Assembly: GCF_002210165.1 (NCBI RefSeq)
Contig: NZ_AQQP01000009.1
Location: forward strand, 124,001-188,000
DNA: 64,000 bases
Direction of reading: 5' to 3'
From: Phaeobacter sp. 22II1-1F12B
GTDB lineage: Bacteria > Pseudomonadota > Alphaproteobacteria > Rhodobacterales > Rhodobacteraceae
The translations under genes and the position numbers were made by a program. Of this stretch, positions 39,411 to 48,646 are shown piece by piece (within the stretch, counting starts at the first letter, position 1; every line of letters starts with the position of its first letter). Under the pieces are notes generated by a model. The model was not told the DNA's origin and searched no databases. It worked only from the letters and a program-made list of their open reading frames with translations.

Positions 39411-40361
39411 ATGTCGGCGCCCTCCAGCTCTCTCCAGTGGATTTCGACCTTTCTCGAGGCGCAGGCCGCCGAGCTTGGCGCCGCCACGAATACCCAGCTT
39501 GCCTATGGGCGGGACCTGCGTGATTTCGTTGACTGGCTTGAACGGAAAAACAGTGACCTCGCCGGGGCCGACCGCGAGATGATCGAGGCTTATCTTGTTT
39601 GGTGCGACGCGCAGGGACTGGCCAAATCCACGCGGGCGCGACGGCTTTCCGCGATCAAGCAGGTCTTTCGCTTTGCGTTTGAGGAAGGCTGGCGCGGCGA
39701 CAACCCGGCGATCCAGATCAAGGGACCGGGGCGCGAGAACCGCCTGCCCAAAACGCTCGACGTGCCCGAGGTCGACCGGCTGCTCGACGCGGCCCGCAGC
39801 GCCGGGCGCAGCCCCTCGGAACGGCTGCGCAATACCTGCCTGATGGAACTGCTCTATGCCACCGGCATGCGGGTCAGCGAACTTGTCGGCCTGCCGGTCA
39901 GCGCCGCGCGGGGCGACCCGCGCATGCTGCTGGTGCTTGGCAAGGGCGGCAAGGAACGCATGGTGCCCCTCTCCCCCCCAGCCCGTACCGCGCTGGCCGA
40001 ATGGCTTGTCGCACGCGACGCAGAGGAGGACTCCCGCCGCCGCAATGGCCATGCCGCCTCGCGTTTCCTGTTCCCCTCGCACGGGAAATCGGGCCATTTG
40101 ACCCGGCACCGGTTCTACCTGCTGATCAAGGAAATCGCCGTCGCCGCCGGGGTCTCTCCGGCCAAGGTCACGCCGCATACGCTGCGCCATGCCTTTGCCA
40201 CGCATCTGCTGGCCAATGGCGCCGATCTGCGCTCGATCCAGACTCTTCTGGGCCATGCAGACCTTGCCACGACCGAAATATATACGCATGTGCTGGACGA
40301 ACGCCTGTCGGAACTGGTTCACGAACACCATCCGCTTTCGAAACCAGACCGGAACGGCTAG
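39411..40361 (+). CDS. xerD: Site-specific tyrosine recombinase XerD
   Basis: A 316-residue tyrosine recombinase. The N-terminal SAM-like DNA-binding domain (1-105) precedes the catalytic domain with the full residue set Arg154, Lys178, His256, Arg259, His282 and Tyr291 (A-T-G-M-R, L-G-K-G-G-K, H-T-L-R-H, L-G-H-A, I-Y-T-H). Xer proteins resolve chromosome dimers at dif with FtsK. It is followed by no attachment site or phage genes, so it is the housekeeping enzyme. XerD rather than XerC is the likelier name but is not proven from sequence alone. Confidence 0.88.
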   Translation: MSAPSSSLQWISTFLEAQAAELGAATNTQLAYGRDLRDFVDWLERKNSDLAGADREMIEAYLVWCDAQGLAKSTRARRLSAIKQVFRFAFEEGWRGDNPAIQIKGPGRENRLPKTLDVPEVDRLLDAARSAGRSPSERLRNTCLMELLYATGMRVSELVGLPVSAARGDPRMLLVLGKGGKERMVPLSPPARTALAEWLVARDAEEDSRRRNGHAASRFLFPSHGKSGHLTRHRFYLLIKEIAVAAGVSPAKVTPHTLRHAFATHLLANGADLRSIQTLLGHADLATTEIYTHVLDERLSELVHEHHPLSKPDRNG

Positions 40362-40461
40362 GAATACCGCGTACAAGGTCGCATGATCCGACCGGCAAAC
40401 CCTGGCGGCAGACCCGCCGCCAAGTGACACCCGAAACAACGACGTTGAGAAAGCCCCTTTG

Positions 40462-41769
40462 ATGGAACTGTCCGAAACCGCGCTGGACAACGCATTCTGG
40501 ATTACCGGTGCGGCGATTTTGCTGCTGCTTGTTCTCTCCGCCTTTTTCTCCGGTTCCGAAACCGCCCTGACCGCCGCCTCGCGCGGCAAGCTGCGCGCGC
40601 AGGCCGACAAAGGCTCGAAAGGCGCGGAAAAGGCGCTGGTCATCACCGAGGATAACGAGCGTCTGATCGGCTCTGTCCTGCTGGGCAACAACCTCGTCAA
40701 CATCCTTGCCACTTCGCTGGCCACGGCGCTATTCACGCGGGTATTCGGCGATAGCGGAGTGGCGCTGGCGACCCTCATCATGACCGTGCTGGTGCTGGTC
40801 TTTGCCGAGGTGCTGCCCAAGACATACGCCATCATCTATTCCGAATCCGCTGCTGCCACCGTCGCTCCGGTCATCAGCATCGTGGTGCGCATTCTGTCGC
40901 CCATCGTGTCGGCAGTCCGGCTTTTCGTGCGCGGCGTGCTGCGGCTCTTTGGGGTGCGGGTCGATCCCGACAGCCAGATCCTTGCAGTGCGCGAGGAAAT
41001 CGCCGGTGCGCTCAACCTTGGCCATTCAGAAGGTGTCGTCGAAAAAGAAGACCGCGACCGTATTCTCGGCGCGCTCGACCTTGGCGACCGCGCGGTCGAA
41101 GAGATCATGCTCCACCGTTCGGGCATCGAGATGATCGATGCGGATAACCCGCCCTCGGATATCCTCCAGCAATGTCTCGACAGCCCCCATACCCGCCTGC
41201 CCGTCTACCGGCAGGATCAGGAAAACATCATCGGCGTGGTCCACGCCAAGGATCTGCTGCGTGCCATGTACAAGGCGATCAGCGGCCCCGACAGCGACCC
41301 CGAGGCGCTCAAACGCTTCCGGATCACCGATGTGGCCATGCCGCCCTATTTCATCCCCGAAACCACAACGCTGGATGACCAGATGCGCCAATTCCTGCGC
41401 ATGCGAACTCATTTCGCGCTGGTTGTGGATGAATACGGCTCGCTTCAGGGGCTGATCACGCTCGAGGATATTCTCGAGGAAATCGTCGGCGAGATCACCG
41501 ATGAGTTCGACCCCGATGCGGATCACCCGCTCAAGGCCAACGAAGACGGGCATTACGTGGTCGACGGCGCGATGACGATCCGCGACCTGAACCGCGCCAC
41601 TGACTGGACCCTCCCCGACGAAGAGGCAAATACCGTTGCCGGTCTGGTGATCCACGAGGCGCAGATGATCCCGACCGTGGGGCAGGTTTTCTCCTTCCAC
41701 GGCTTCCGTTTCGAGGTAATGGAGCGTGACGGCAACCGGGTGACGAAACTGCGTATCCGGCCACTCTGA
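40462..41769 (+). CDS. CorB/CorC-like membrane protein with CNNM, CBS and CorC domains
   Basis: A 435-residue protein. The N-terminal DUF21/CNNM membrane domain (about 1-190, begins after L-S-A-F-F-S-G-S-E-T-A-L-T-A) is followed by two CBS domains (about 210-340, with T-R-L-P-V-Y-R and A-L-V-V-D-E-Y-G-S) and a C-terminal CorC_HlyC domain. The family is often annotated as hemolysin but probably acts in magnesium or cobalt efflux. ATG 40462 is used; the codon before it is TTG. Single gene, 100 bp after xerD. Confidence 0.9.
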   Translation: MELSETALDNAFWITGAAILLLLVLSAFFSGSETALTAASRGKLRAQADKGSKGAEKALVITEDNERLIGSVLLGNNLVNILATSLATALFTRVFGDSGVALATLIMTVLVLVFAEVLPKTYAIIYSESAAATVAPVISIVVRILSPIVSAVRLFVRGVLRLFGVRVDPDSQILAVREEIAGALNLGHSEGVVEKEDRDRILGALDLGDRAVEEIMLHRSGIEMIDADNPPSDILQQCLDSPHTRLPVYRQDQENIIGVVHAKDLLRAMYKAISGPDSDPEALKRFRITDVAMPPYFIPETTTLDDQMRQFLRMRTHFALVVDEYGSLQGLITLEDILEEIVGEITDEFDPDADHPLKANEDGHYVVDGAMTIRDLNRATDWTLPDEEANTVAGLVIHEAQMIPTVGQVFSFHGFRFEVMERDGNRVTKLRIRPL

Positions 41770-41830
41770 CGCGACGATCCGCTTTGCCAGCCTCCCTGCC
41801 CGCGCTAGCATCCCAGGCAAGGAGGACACC

Positions 41831-43462
41831 ATGACAAATTCCCAACCGCGCAGCACGCTGACCACCCACGAGGTCCACAACCAGCCCGCTCCAAGGGGCG
41901 ATGTCGATCTCTGGGCCAGCGACCTCCCCCTGCGCGAGGCGATCGCCCATTACGGGCTGCGCACCCCGCCGCTCGCCGCATATGGCGCGGCACTGGGGAC
42001 GGATGAGATGCGCCGCGCCGCCCGCGACGCCAACCGCCATACCCCCGAGCTGGTCCAGTTCGATTCCGGGGGCCGCCGCATTGATGAGGTGCATTTCCAT
42101 CCCGCCTACCACCGGTTCATGACACTGAGCCAAAGCGCCGGCTATGCCGCCTGCGCCTGGGAGGGCAAACCCGGCGGTCACCTCACCCATGCCGCCATGG
42201 TCTATCTCGCAAGCCAGATCGAACCGGGACATTGCTGCCCGATGACCATGACCTATGCGGCCACCCCGGCCCTCGCCGCCTCGGAAAGCCTTGCCGCCGA
42301 GTGGCGCCCAAAACTCACCGCCCGGGCCTATGACCCCTCGCAAAAACCCGTCGCCGCGAAAACGAGTGCGACGCTCGGCATGGCAATGACCGAGAAACAG
42401 GGCGGATCGGACGTACGCGCCAATACCACGCAGGCAAGGCAGGACGGCGATCACTGGCGGCTGACCGGCCACAAATGGTTCTGCTCCGCGCCGATGTCCG
42501 ACGGGTTCCTGACGCTGGCACAGACTCCGGATGGCCTGACCTGCTTCCTCGTGCCCCGCTGGCTCGAGGGCGAACGCAACGCGATCAACATCCAGCGCCT
42601 CAAGGACAAGCTGGGCAACAAGTCCAACGCCTCCTCCGAGATCGAATTCACCGACACGCTCGCCTACCAGCTCGGCGAGACCGGCAAGGGCGTGCGCACC
42701 ATCATCGAAATGGTGCATCACACCCGGCTCGACACGGCCATGGCCCCGGCCGGCCTGATGCGCGGCGCGCTTGCTGCGGCCCATCACTGGGTCAGCCACC
42801 GCAGCGCCTTCCAGCGCCGCCTCATCGACCAGCCGCTGATGCGCACGGTGCTGGCCGATCTCGCCCTCGATGTCGAAGGCACGCTCGCCCTCGGCCTGCG
42901 CACCGCCCATGCTTTCGACGGCACCACCCCCGAGGACCGCGCTTTCGCCCGTATCGCGGTCGCGCTTGCCAAGTTCCTCGGCAACAAGCGCTGCCCGCAG
43001 GTCACCTACGAGGCGATGGAGGTGCTCGGCGGCATGGGCTATGTTGAAGACACGCCCATGCCCTTCTACTACCGCGAAGCCCCGCTCAACGGCATCTGGG
43101 AAGGCTCCGGCAACGTGATCTGCCTCGACATCCTGCGCAGCCTCGACCGCGACCCGCTCGCCCGCGACGTGCTGATCGCGGAACTTCAGAGCGCGACCGG
43201 TCAGAACAGCCAGTATGACAACGCCCTGAAAACCTACGGCTCCCGATGGGCCTCCCACCCCGAAGAATCCAACGCCCGCTGGTTCGCCGAGGATACCGCG
43301 CAGATGCTCACCGCCGCGACGCTGATCCGAACCGCCCCCGCGGCCATCTCGGATGCCTATGTCGCCACCCGGCTCGACCGCGACCGCGGACAGACCACCG
43401 GCGCCCTGTCCGGTATCGACCACGAGTCGGTCCTGAACCGGCTATCGCCTTCTTTGGGTTAA
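41831..43462 (+). CDS. Acyl-CoA dehydrogenase, AidB-like
   Basis: A 543-residue FAD enzyme longer than standard acyl-CoA dehydrogenases (about 380) and close in layout to E. coli AidB. It has M-T-E-K-Q-G-G-S-D-V-R and W-F-C-S-A-P (FAD and substrate pocket), and the C-terminal Y-E-A-M-E-V-L-G-G-M-G-Y with an extra helical domain. AidB members bind DNA and are linked to alkylation response; others degrade isovaleryl-CoA. The neighbours do not decide between these roles. AAGGAGGAC precedes the start. Confidence 0.88.
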   Translation: MTNSQPRSTLTTHEVHNQPAPRGDVDLWASDLPLREAIAHYGLRTPPLAAYGAALGTDEMRRAARDANRHTPELVQFDSGGRRIDEVHFHPAYHRFMTLSQSAGYAACAWEGKPGGHLTHAAMVYLASQIEPGHCCPMTMTYAATPALAASESLAAEWRPKLTARAYDPSQKPVAAKTSATLGMAMTEKQGGSDVRANTTQARQDGDHWRLTGHKWFCSAPMSDGFLTLAQTPDGLTCFLVPRWLEGERNAINIQRLKDKLGNKSNASSEIEFTDTLAYQLGETGKGVRTIIEMVHHTRLDTAMAPAGLMRGALAAAHHWVSHRSAFQRRLIDQPLMRTVLADLALDVEGTLALGLRTAHAFDGTTPEDRAFARIAVALAKFLGNKRCPQVTYEAMEVLGGMGYVEDTPMPFYYREAPLNGIWEGSGNVICLDILRSLDRDPLARDVLIAELQSATGQNSQYDNALKTYGSRWASHPEESNARWFAEDTAQMLTAATLIRTAPAAISDAYVATRLDRDRGQTTGALSGIDHESVLNRLSPSLG

Positions 43463-43480
43463 AAATATCCCGGGGGTGAA

Positions 43481-43514
43481 TTGGCCCGAACGGGCCAAGA
43501 GGGGGCTGGCCCCC
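43481..43514. repeat. Twin hairpins between convergent genes
   Basis: TTGGCCCG-AA-CGGGCCAA (43481-43498) is followed at once by GGGGG-CTGG-CCCCC (43501-43514 region). Upstream is AAAAATATCCCGGGGG. On the minus strand the hairpins are followed by ATATTTTT, so they may terminate the FAD oxidoreductase gene. The block resembles a recurrent intergenic element of Rhodobacteraceae that I recall, but this cannot be checked here. Confidence 0.45.
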
Positions 43515-43519
43515 TTCCC

Positions 43520-45940
43520 TCACGCCCGCAGGCGACCCCCTTCCGGATCAAAGGGTGGCTGTTCCAGCACCGTCGCGCGATGCGGCTGGCCCAGCACCAT
43601 CACCTCGACTTTCTCGCCGGGCTGCGGGTCGCGCAGGCTGGCAAGCGCTAGGGACATATTCACACCATAGCCGTAACCGCCCGAGCTGACCCGCCCGACC
43701 CCGGCGCCATCGCGGAATACCGGCTCACCGCCGGTGGCATCGGCCCCCGAAGCCGTGACATCCGGCTCCTCCAGCGCAAGGATCACAAGGCTCTCGCGTG
43801 CGGGCTTGTCCATGATCTCGGCCAGCGCGTCGCGGTTCAGGAAATCCTTGTCCATCTTGCACAGCCGCGACATCCCGACCTCCTGCGGCCAGTATTCGGG
43901 GCTATATTCGCGCCCCCAGGAGCCATAACCTTTTTCAAGCCGAAGGCTCATCAGCGCGCGTGCCCCGACCGGCCCGCCCCCCATGCCGCGCCCCGCTTCC
44001 AAAAGCGCCTCGTAGAGCCTTACCTGATCGCCCTCGGCGCAATGCAGCTCCCACCCAAGATCGCCGGTGAAGGACACCCGCAGGGCCACGCAATCGACCC
44101 CGGCCAGCGTGATCCGCGCCGAGCGCATGAACGGGAAATCCGCTGTTGCAAGCGAGCTGTTGGTCAGCCCCTGCAACAGGTCCCGCGACAGGGGGCCGGC
44201 CACGTTGAACCCGCAGACCGCTTCGGTCAGGCTCTCGAACACCGTGCTTTCGGGCAGCGGCACCTGCTTGAAAAACCGCTGGTGAAAGCGTTCGGCCATG
44301 CCGGAACCGATCACCCAGAATTCGTCTTCGCCCAGCCGGGTCACGGTGAAATCCCCGGCGATCCCGCCGCGCTTGCCGATCAGCGGCGCAAGGCAGGACC
44401 GCCCGACCTCGCGCGGTATATTGTTGGCAAACACCGCGTTCAGCCAGTCCTCGGCCCCCGGCCCTTTGCAGCGATACTTGGCAAAGTTCGAAATATCGAT
44501 GATCCCCGCCTTTTCGCGCAGCATCCGCGCCTCGGCCCCGACCGGCTCCCACCAGTTCTGACGCTTGAAACCCGCGGTTTCCGTCACCCCCGGTTCCGAC
44601 GCGAACCATTGCGGATGCTCCCAGCCATAGTTCAGACCGAAAACGCCACCCATCTGCTTTTGCATGTCATAAACGGGCCGCGTGCGTACGGGCCGTCCGG
44701 CCGGGCGTTCCTCGTTCGGGAAATGGATCGCGAAACGGGTGGTATAGACTTCTTGCACCTTCGCCTTGGTGAATGCCTTAGTTGCCCAGGAACCGAAGCG
44801 TGCAATGTCCCATGGGAAAAGATCATATTGCATCTCTCCCTCGATCATCCATTGCGCCGCCATCAGCCCCATGCCGCCAGATTGGGAAAAGCCCGGGATG
44901 ATCCCGTTGCAACAGAAGTAGTTGCTCAACTCGGGCACCGGACCAAAAAGCACGTTGGAATCCGGCGACCATATCATCGGGCCGTTGATGACCCGCTTGA
45001 TCCCCGCCGTACCCGCCACCGGCACCCGGTCGATCGCACGCATCACGTTCGGCTCGATACGTTCCAGATCGTCGGGGAACAGGTCATGGCCGAAATCCTG
45101 CGGCGTGCCGTCTTCGGCCCAGAACCGCATGTCTTTTTCATAGGCCCCGATCAGCAACCCGTCGCCCTCATGCCGCAGGTAATATTCGCCGTCGCGATCC
45201 GCGACCGAGGGCAAGAGCCGCCCCATCGCCGCGATCTCGGGAATGGATTCCGTCACGAAATACTGGTGCTCGGTCGGTTGCAGCGGCAGGGTCAGCCCCG
45301 CCAGCGCGGCAACTTCGCGCCCCCAGAGACCGGCGGCATTCACCACCCATTGCGTATGGATATCGCCCTTGGGGGTGCGCACGATCCAGCTTCCGTCCTG
45401 TTGCTGTTCGGTCGCGGTGACGGGCGTGTGGCGGTGGATCTCCGCGCCGCGCTGCCGCGCCCCCGCCGCGAAGGCCATAGTCACGCCCGACGGGTCCACC
45501 TTGCCCGCTTCGGGTTCCAGCATGATGCAGCGGATCCCGTCGAAATCGACCAGCGGGTGCAGGCGCTCGGCCTCGTCCCGCGAAATCTCGGCGAAATCGA
45601 ACCCGTAGTTCTTGGCCTTGGCGGCCTGAAGCCGCAGCTGATGTTCCCGTGCCTCGGTCTGCGCAAGGTAAAGATACCCCGAGCGGAACACCCCGCAGCC
45701 CTGCCCGGTTTCGCGCTCGAGCTCCTCGTAAAGGTTCATGGTGTAATATTGCAGGCGCGAGATATTGGTATTGTCGTGCAGCCCGTGGATATTCGCCGCC
45801 GCATGCCAGGTCGAGCCCGAGGTCAGCTCATCGCGTTCCAGCAGGACAACATCCGTCCATCCAAGCTTGGCCAGATGATACAGGATCGAACAACCGATCA
45901 CGCCGCCCCCGATAACGACTGCCTGTGCGTGGGATTTCAT
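43520..45940 (-). CDS. FAD-dependent oxidoreductase, dimethylglycine/sarcosine dehydrogenase family (GcvT fusion)
   Basis: An 806-residue protein with an N-terminal DAO-type FAD domain (V-V-I-G-G-G-V-I-G-C-S), the flavinylation motif G-S-T-W-H-A-A (His46, the position of the covalent FAD histidine in dimethylglycine dehydrogenase) and a C-terminal GcvT/folate-binding region (about 440-806, with F-T-G-D-L-G-W-E-L and the G-A-R-A-L-M-S-L-R-L-E-K motif). Members demethylate N-methylglycines and pass the one-carbon unit to tetrahydrofolate. It is divergent from a paralogue of nearly equal length. Substrate specificity is not readable. Confidence 0.9.
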   Translation of the reverse strand: MKSHAQAVVIGGGVIGCSILYHLAKLGWTDVVLLERDELTSGSTWHAAANIHGLHDNTNISRLQYYTMNLYEELERETGQGCGVFRSGYLYLAQTEAREHQLRLQAAKAKNYGFDFAEISRDEAERLHPLVDFDGIRCIMLEPEAGKVDPSGVTMAFAAGARQRGAEIHRHTPVTATEQQQDGSWIVRTPKGDIHTQWVVNAAGLWGREVAALAGLTLPLQPTEHQYFVTESIPEIAAMGRLLPSVADRDGEYYLRHEGDGLLIGAYEKDMRFWAEDGTPQDFGHDLFPDDLERIEPNVMRAIDRVPVAGTAGIKRVINGPMIWSPDSNVLFGPVPELSNYFCCNGIIPGFSQSGGMGLMAAQWMIEGEMQYDLFPWDIARFGSWATKAFTKAKVQEVYTTRFAIHFPNEERPAGRPVRTRPVYDMQKQMGGVFGLNYGWEHPQWFASEPGVTETAGFKRQNWWEPVGAEARMLREKAGIIDISNFAKYRCKGPGAEDWLNAVFANNIPREVGRSCLAPLIGKRGGIAGDFTVTRLGEDEFWVIGSGMAERFHQRFFKQVPLPESTVFESLTEAVCGFNVAGPLSRDLLQGLTNSSLATADFPFMRSARITLAGVDCVALRVSFTGDLGWELHCAEGDQVRLYEALLEAGRGMGGGPVGARALMSLRLEKGYGSWGREYSPEYWPQEVGMSRLCKMDKDFLNRDALAEIMDKPARESLVILALEEPDVTASGADATGGEPVFRDGAGVGRVSSGGYGYGVNMSLALASLRDPQPGEKVEVMVLGQPHRATVLEQPPFDPEGGRLRA

Positions 45941-46188
45941 GTCATGCCCTCAATTGCCGGTTTCCCGGCAGCATGAGACGCGACATTGCCAAACATATGC
46001 CATTTAGCGACGCCCTCCGTCGCTGTGAGACAAGGTTGTCGTAAATTTTTCACCCTTTCTGGCAAAGTTTCGCGCCAAGTGCCCCGAAACCGGAAAAACC
46101 CAAACACGACGGATTTTGTCGCAAAGTGACTAGCGATCCGAAAGCGCCTTGAGAAGGTTGGCTGCACTGGCAGTATGAGGCGAAGACC
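45941..46188. promoter_or_regulatory. Divergent control region of the two oxidoreductases
   Basis: This 248-bp AT-richer region must hold both promoters. It contains an inverted repeat GTTTCG-N12-CGAAAC (46067-46090) and a direct repeat TTGTCG[T/C]AAA at 46036-46045 and 46116-46125, 80 bp apart. Either could be an operator. No regulator gene is adjacent. Confidence 0.4.
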
Positions 46189-48606
46189 ATGAAAACCACC
46201 ACCCGAGTAGTCGTCATTGGCGGCGGCGTTGTCGGCTGTTCCGTGTTGTATCACCTGACCAAGCTTGGCTGGTCCGACGTCATGCTGCTGGAACGCTCCG
46301 ACCTGACCTCGGGGTCCACATGGCATGCGGCGGGCGGGTTTCACACGCTGAACGGCGACACCAACATGGCCGCGCTTCAGGGCTATACAATCCGCCTTTA
46401 CAAGGAACTCGAAGAGATCACCGGCATGTCCTGCGGTCTGCACCACGTGGGCGGGATCACCTTGGCCGACAACCGCGACCGGTTCGACATGCTGCTGGCG
46501 GAACGGGCCAAGCACCGGTTCATGGGACTTGAGACCGAGATTGTCACCCCCGAAGAGATCAAGAAGATCGCACCAATCACCAATACCGATGGCATCCTTG
46601 GCGCACTGTACGACCCGCTTGACGGGCACCTCGACCCCTCGGGCACGACCCACGCCTATGCCAAGGCCGCGCGGATGGGCGGTGCCACGATCGAAACCCA
46701 CTGCATGGTGAGTGAGACCAACCAACGCCCCGACGGGACATGGGATGTGGTCACCGACAAGGGCACGATCCACGCCGAACACGTGGTCAACGCAGGCGGG
46801 CTTTGGGCGCGGGAAGTTGGTGCGATGGCAGGGGTTTACCTGCCGCTGCACCCGATGGAGCACCAGTATCTCGTCACCGAGGAAATCCCGCAGATCGCCG
46901 AGATGATCGACGCCGGCGGCGAGCATCCGCATGTGATGGACCCAGCTGGCGAAAGCTATCTGCGGCAGGAAGGTCGCGGCCTTTGCATCGGCTTCTACGA
47001 GCAGCCCTGCCGCCCTTGGGCCGTGGATGGCACGCCGTGGAATTTCGGACATGAATTGCTGCCCGACGATTTCGACAAGATCGAGGATTCCATCGCCTTC
47101 GCCTATAAGCGCTTTCCGGTTCTGGAAACCGCGGGCGTCAAATCGGTCATCCACGGGCCGTTCACCTTTGCGCCCGACGGCAATCCGCTGGTCGGCCCGG
47201 TCCCGGGGCTGCAGAACTACTGGTCGGCTTGCGGCGTCATGGCCGGGTTCAGCCAAGGCGGCGGTGTCGGCCTGATGCTGGCCCAGTGGATGATCGAGGG
47301 CGAATGCGAACGCGATACCTTTGCGATGGACGTGGCCCGCTTTGGCGACTGGATCAGCCCCGGCTATACGCGGCCCAAGGTGATCGAAAATTACCAGAAA
47401 CGCTTCTCGGTGTCTTACCCGAACGAGGAACTGCCCGCCGCCCGGCCCAACCGGACCACGCCGATGTACGACATCTTTACCGAAATGGGCGCGGTCTGGG
47501 GCCAGCAATTCGGGCTGGAAGTTGTTAACTACTTCGCGCAAGGCACTGAACCTGCTTATGAAACGCCCTCTTTCCGCCGTTCCGATGCCTTTGAGGCCAC
47601 GGCGCGCGAGGTGATGGGCGTGCGCAACGGTGTCGGCATCAACGAGGTCCACAACTTTGGTAAATACCTCGTCACCGGCGCAGGCGCGCGGGACTGGCTG
47701 AACCGGATCATGGCAGGTCGCATTCCGCAGCCGGGACGGATCAGCTTGACCCCGATGCTGTCGCCGAAAGGGCGGCTGATCGGCGATTTCACTGTCTCTT
47801 GCCTCGCCGAGGACCTGTTCCAGCTGACCGCTTCCTATGGATCGCAGACCTATCATTTCCGCTGGTTCAAACAGCATGAGGTTGATGGCGTAACCATCGA
47901 GAATATATCGGATAAACGGAACGGATTTCAGATTGCCGGACCCAAGGCGCGGGATGTGCTGGCGGCCTGTACTCGTGCCGATATCTCTGATTTCAGGTTC
48001 CTCGATGTGCGCCCGATGACCATTGGTATGACCGACTGTCTGGTGCAGCGCGTGAGCTATACCGGCGACCTCGGCTATGAGATCTATTGCGATCCGATGG
48101 CGCAGCGGCAACTTTGGGAAACGCTTTGGACCGAAGGTCAGAAACACGGAATGGTGCCCTTTGGAATGCGGGCGATGATGTCGCTGCGGCTCGACAAGTT
48201 CTTTGGGTCATGGCTCAGCGAGTTTTCCCCGGATTACACGGCCGCTGAAACCGGCTTGGATCGCTTTATCTCCTTTAAGAAAGACACTGATTTCATTGGC
48301 AGAAAACCTGCCGAGGCCGAGCGTGATAGCGGTGCAGCCCGTCAGCTTGTCGCCTTTGAGGTCGAGGCCGAGGATGCAGATGTGCAGGGCTATGAACCGA
48401 TCTGGCTTGATGGCTCGGTTCAGGGCTTCTGCACCTCGGGCGGCTATTCGCATTTCGCGGGCAAATCCATCGCGCTTGGGTTCCTGCCGACGGAACGGAT
48501 TGCCGAAGGTCTGGCTGTGGAAATCGAGATCCTTGGGCAGATGCGCCCCGCGAAACTGATCACCACCCCGCTTTTCGATGCGGACGGGGCAAGGATGCGC
48601 GGCTGA
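46189..48606 (+). CDS. FAD-dependent oxidoreductase, dimethylglycine/sarcosine dehydrogenase family (GcvT fusion), second copy
   Basis: An 805-residue paralogue of the divergent neighbour with the same order: FAD domain (V-V-I-G-G-G-V-V-G-C-S), G-S-T-W-H-A-A-G with His46, DAO middle, GcvT C-terminal half (Y-T-G-D-L-G-Y-E-I and G-M-R-A-M-M-S-L-R-L-D-K). The substrate-channel segments differ clearly from the neighbour (H-T-L-N-G-D-T-N-M versus H-G-L-H-D-N-T-N-I), so the two probably use different methylated amines. Start ATG 46189, 14 bp after a GGCA-rich stretch without a strong ribosome site. Confidence 0.9.
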   Translation: MKTTTRVVVIGGGVVGCSVLYHLTKLGWSDVMLLERSDLTSGSTWHAAGGFHTLNGDTNMAALQGYTIRLYKELEEITGMSCGLHHVGGITLADNRDRFDMLLAERAKHRFMGLETEIVTPEEIKKIAPITNTDGILGALYDPLDGHLDPSGTTHAYAKAARMGGATIETHCMVSETNQRPDGTWDVVTDKGTIHAEHVVNAGGLWAREVGAMAGVYLPLHPMEHQYLVTEEIPQIAEMIDAGGEHPHVMDPAGESYLRQEGRGLCIGFYEQPCRPWAVDGTPWNFGHELLPDDFDKIEDSIAFAYKRFPVLETAGVKSVIHGPFTFAPDGNPLVGPVPGLQNYWSACGVMAGFSQGGGVGLMLAQWMIEGECERDTFAMDVARFGDWISPGYTRPKVIENYQKRFSVSYPNEELPAARPNRTTPMYDIFTEMGAVWGQQFGLEVVNYFAQGTEPAYETPSFRRSDAFEATAREVMGVRNGVGINEVHNFGKYLVTGAGARDWLNRIMAGRIPQPGRISLTPMLSPKGRLIGDFTVSCLAEDLFQLTASYGSQTYHFRWFKQHEVDGVTIENISDKRNGFQIAGPKARDVLAACTRADISDFRFLDVRPMTIGMTDCLVQRVSYTGDLGYEIYCDPMAQRQLWETLWTEGQKHGMVPFGMRAMMSLRLDKFFGSWLSEFSPDYTAAETGLDRFISFKKDTDFIGRKPAEAERDSGAARQLVAFEVEAEDADVQGYEPIWLDGSVQGFCTSGGYSHFAGKSIALGFLPTERIAEGLAVEIEILGQMRPAKLITTPLFDADGARMRG

Positions 48607-48646
48607 GGGGCTGGACCGGCAGATATCGGGCGCTTACACCCGAGCC

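Noticed and set aside
39411-40361. Tyrosine recombinase as a sign of an integrated element
   Set aside because: No attachment repeats, phage genes or tRNA are nearby, and the protein reads as housekeeping XerD in a fixed gene block.
39195-40835. Long minus-strand frame across xerD
   Set aside because: Overlaps a clear tyrosine recombinase with all catalytic residues; no domain in the opposite frame.
44042-45976. Long plus-strand frame opposite the first oxidoreductase
   Set aside because: Same reason: shadow of a real gene on the minus strand, rich in Arg/His/Pro with no motif.
45937-48147. Long minus-strand frame opposite the second oxidoreductase
   Set aside because: The plus strand has a full FAD-GcvT protein; the opposite frame has no recognisable domain.
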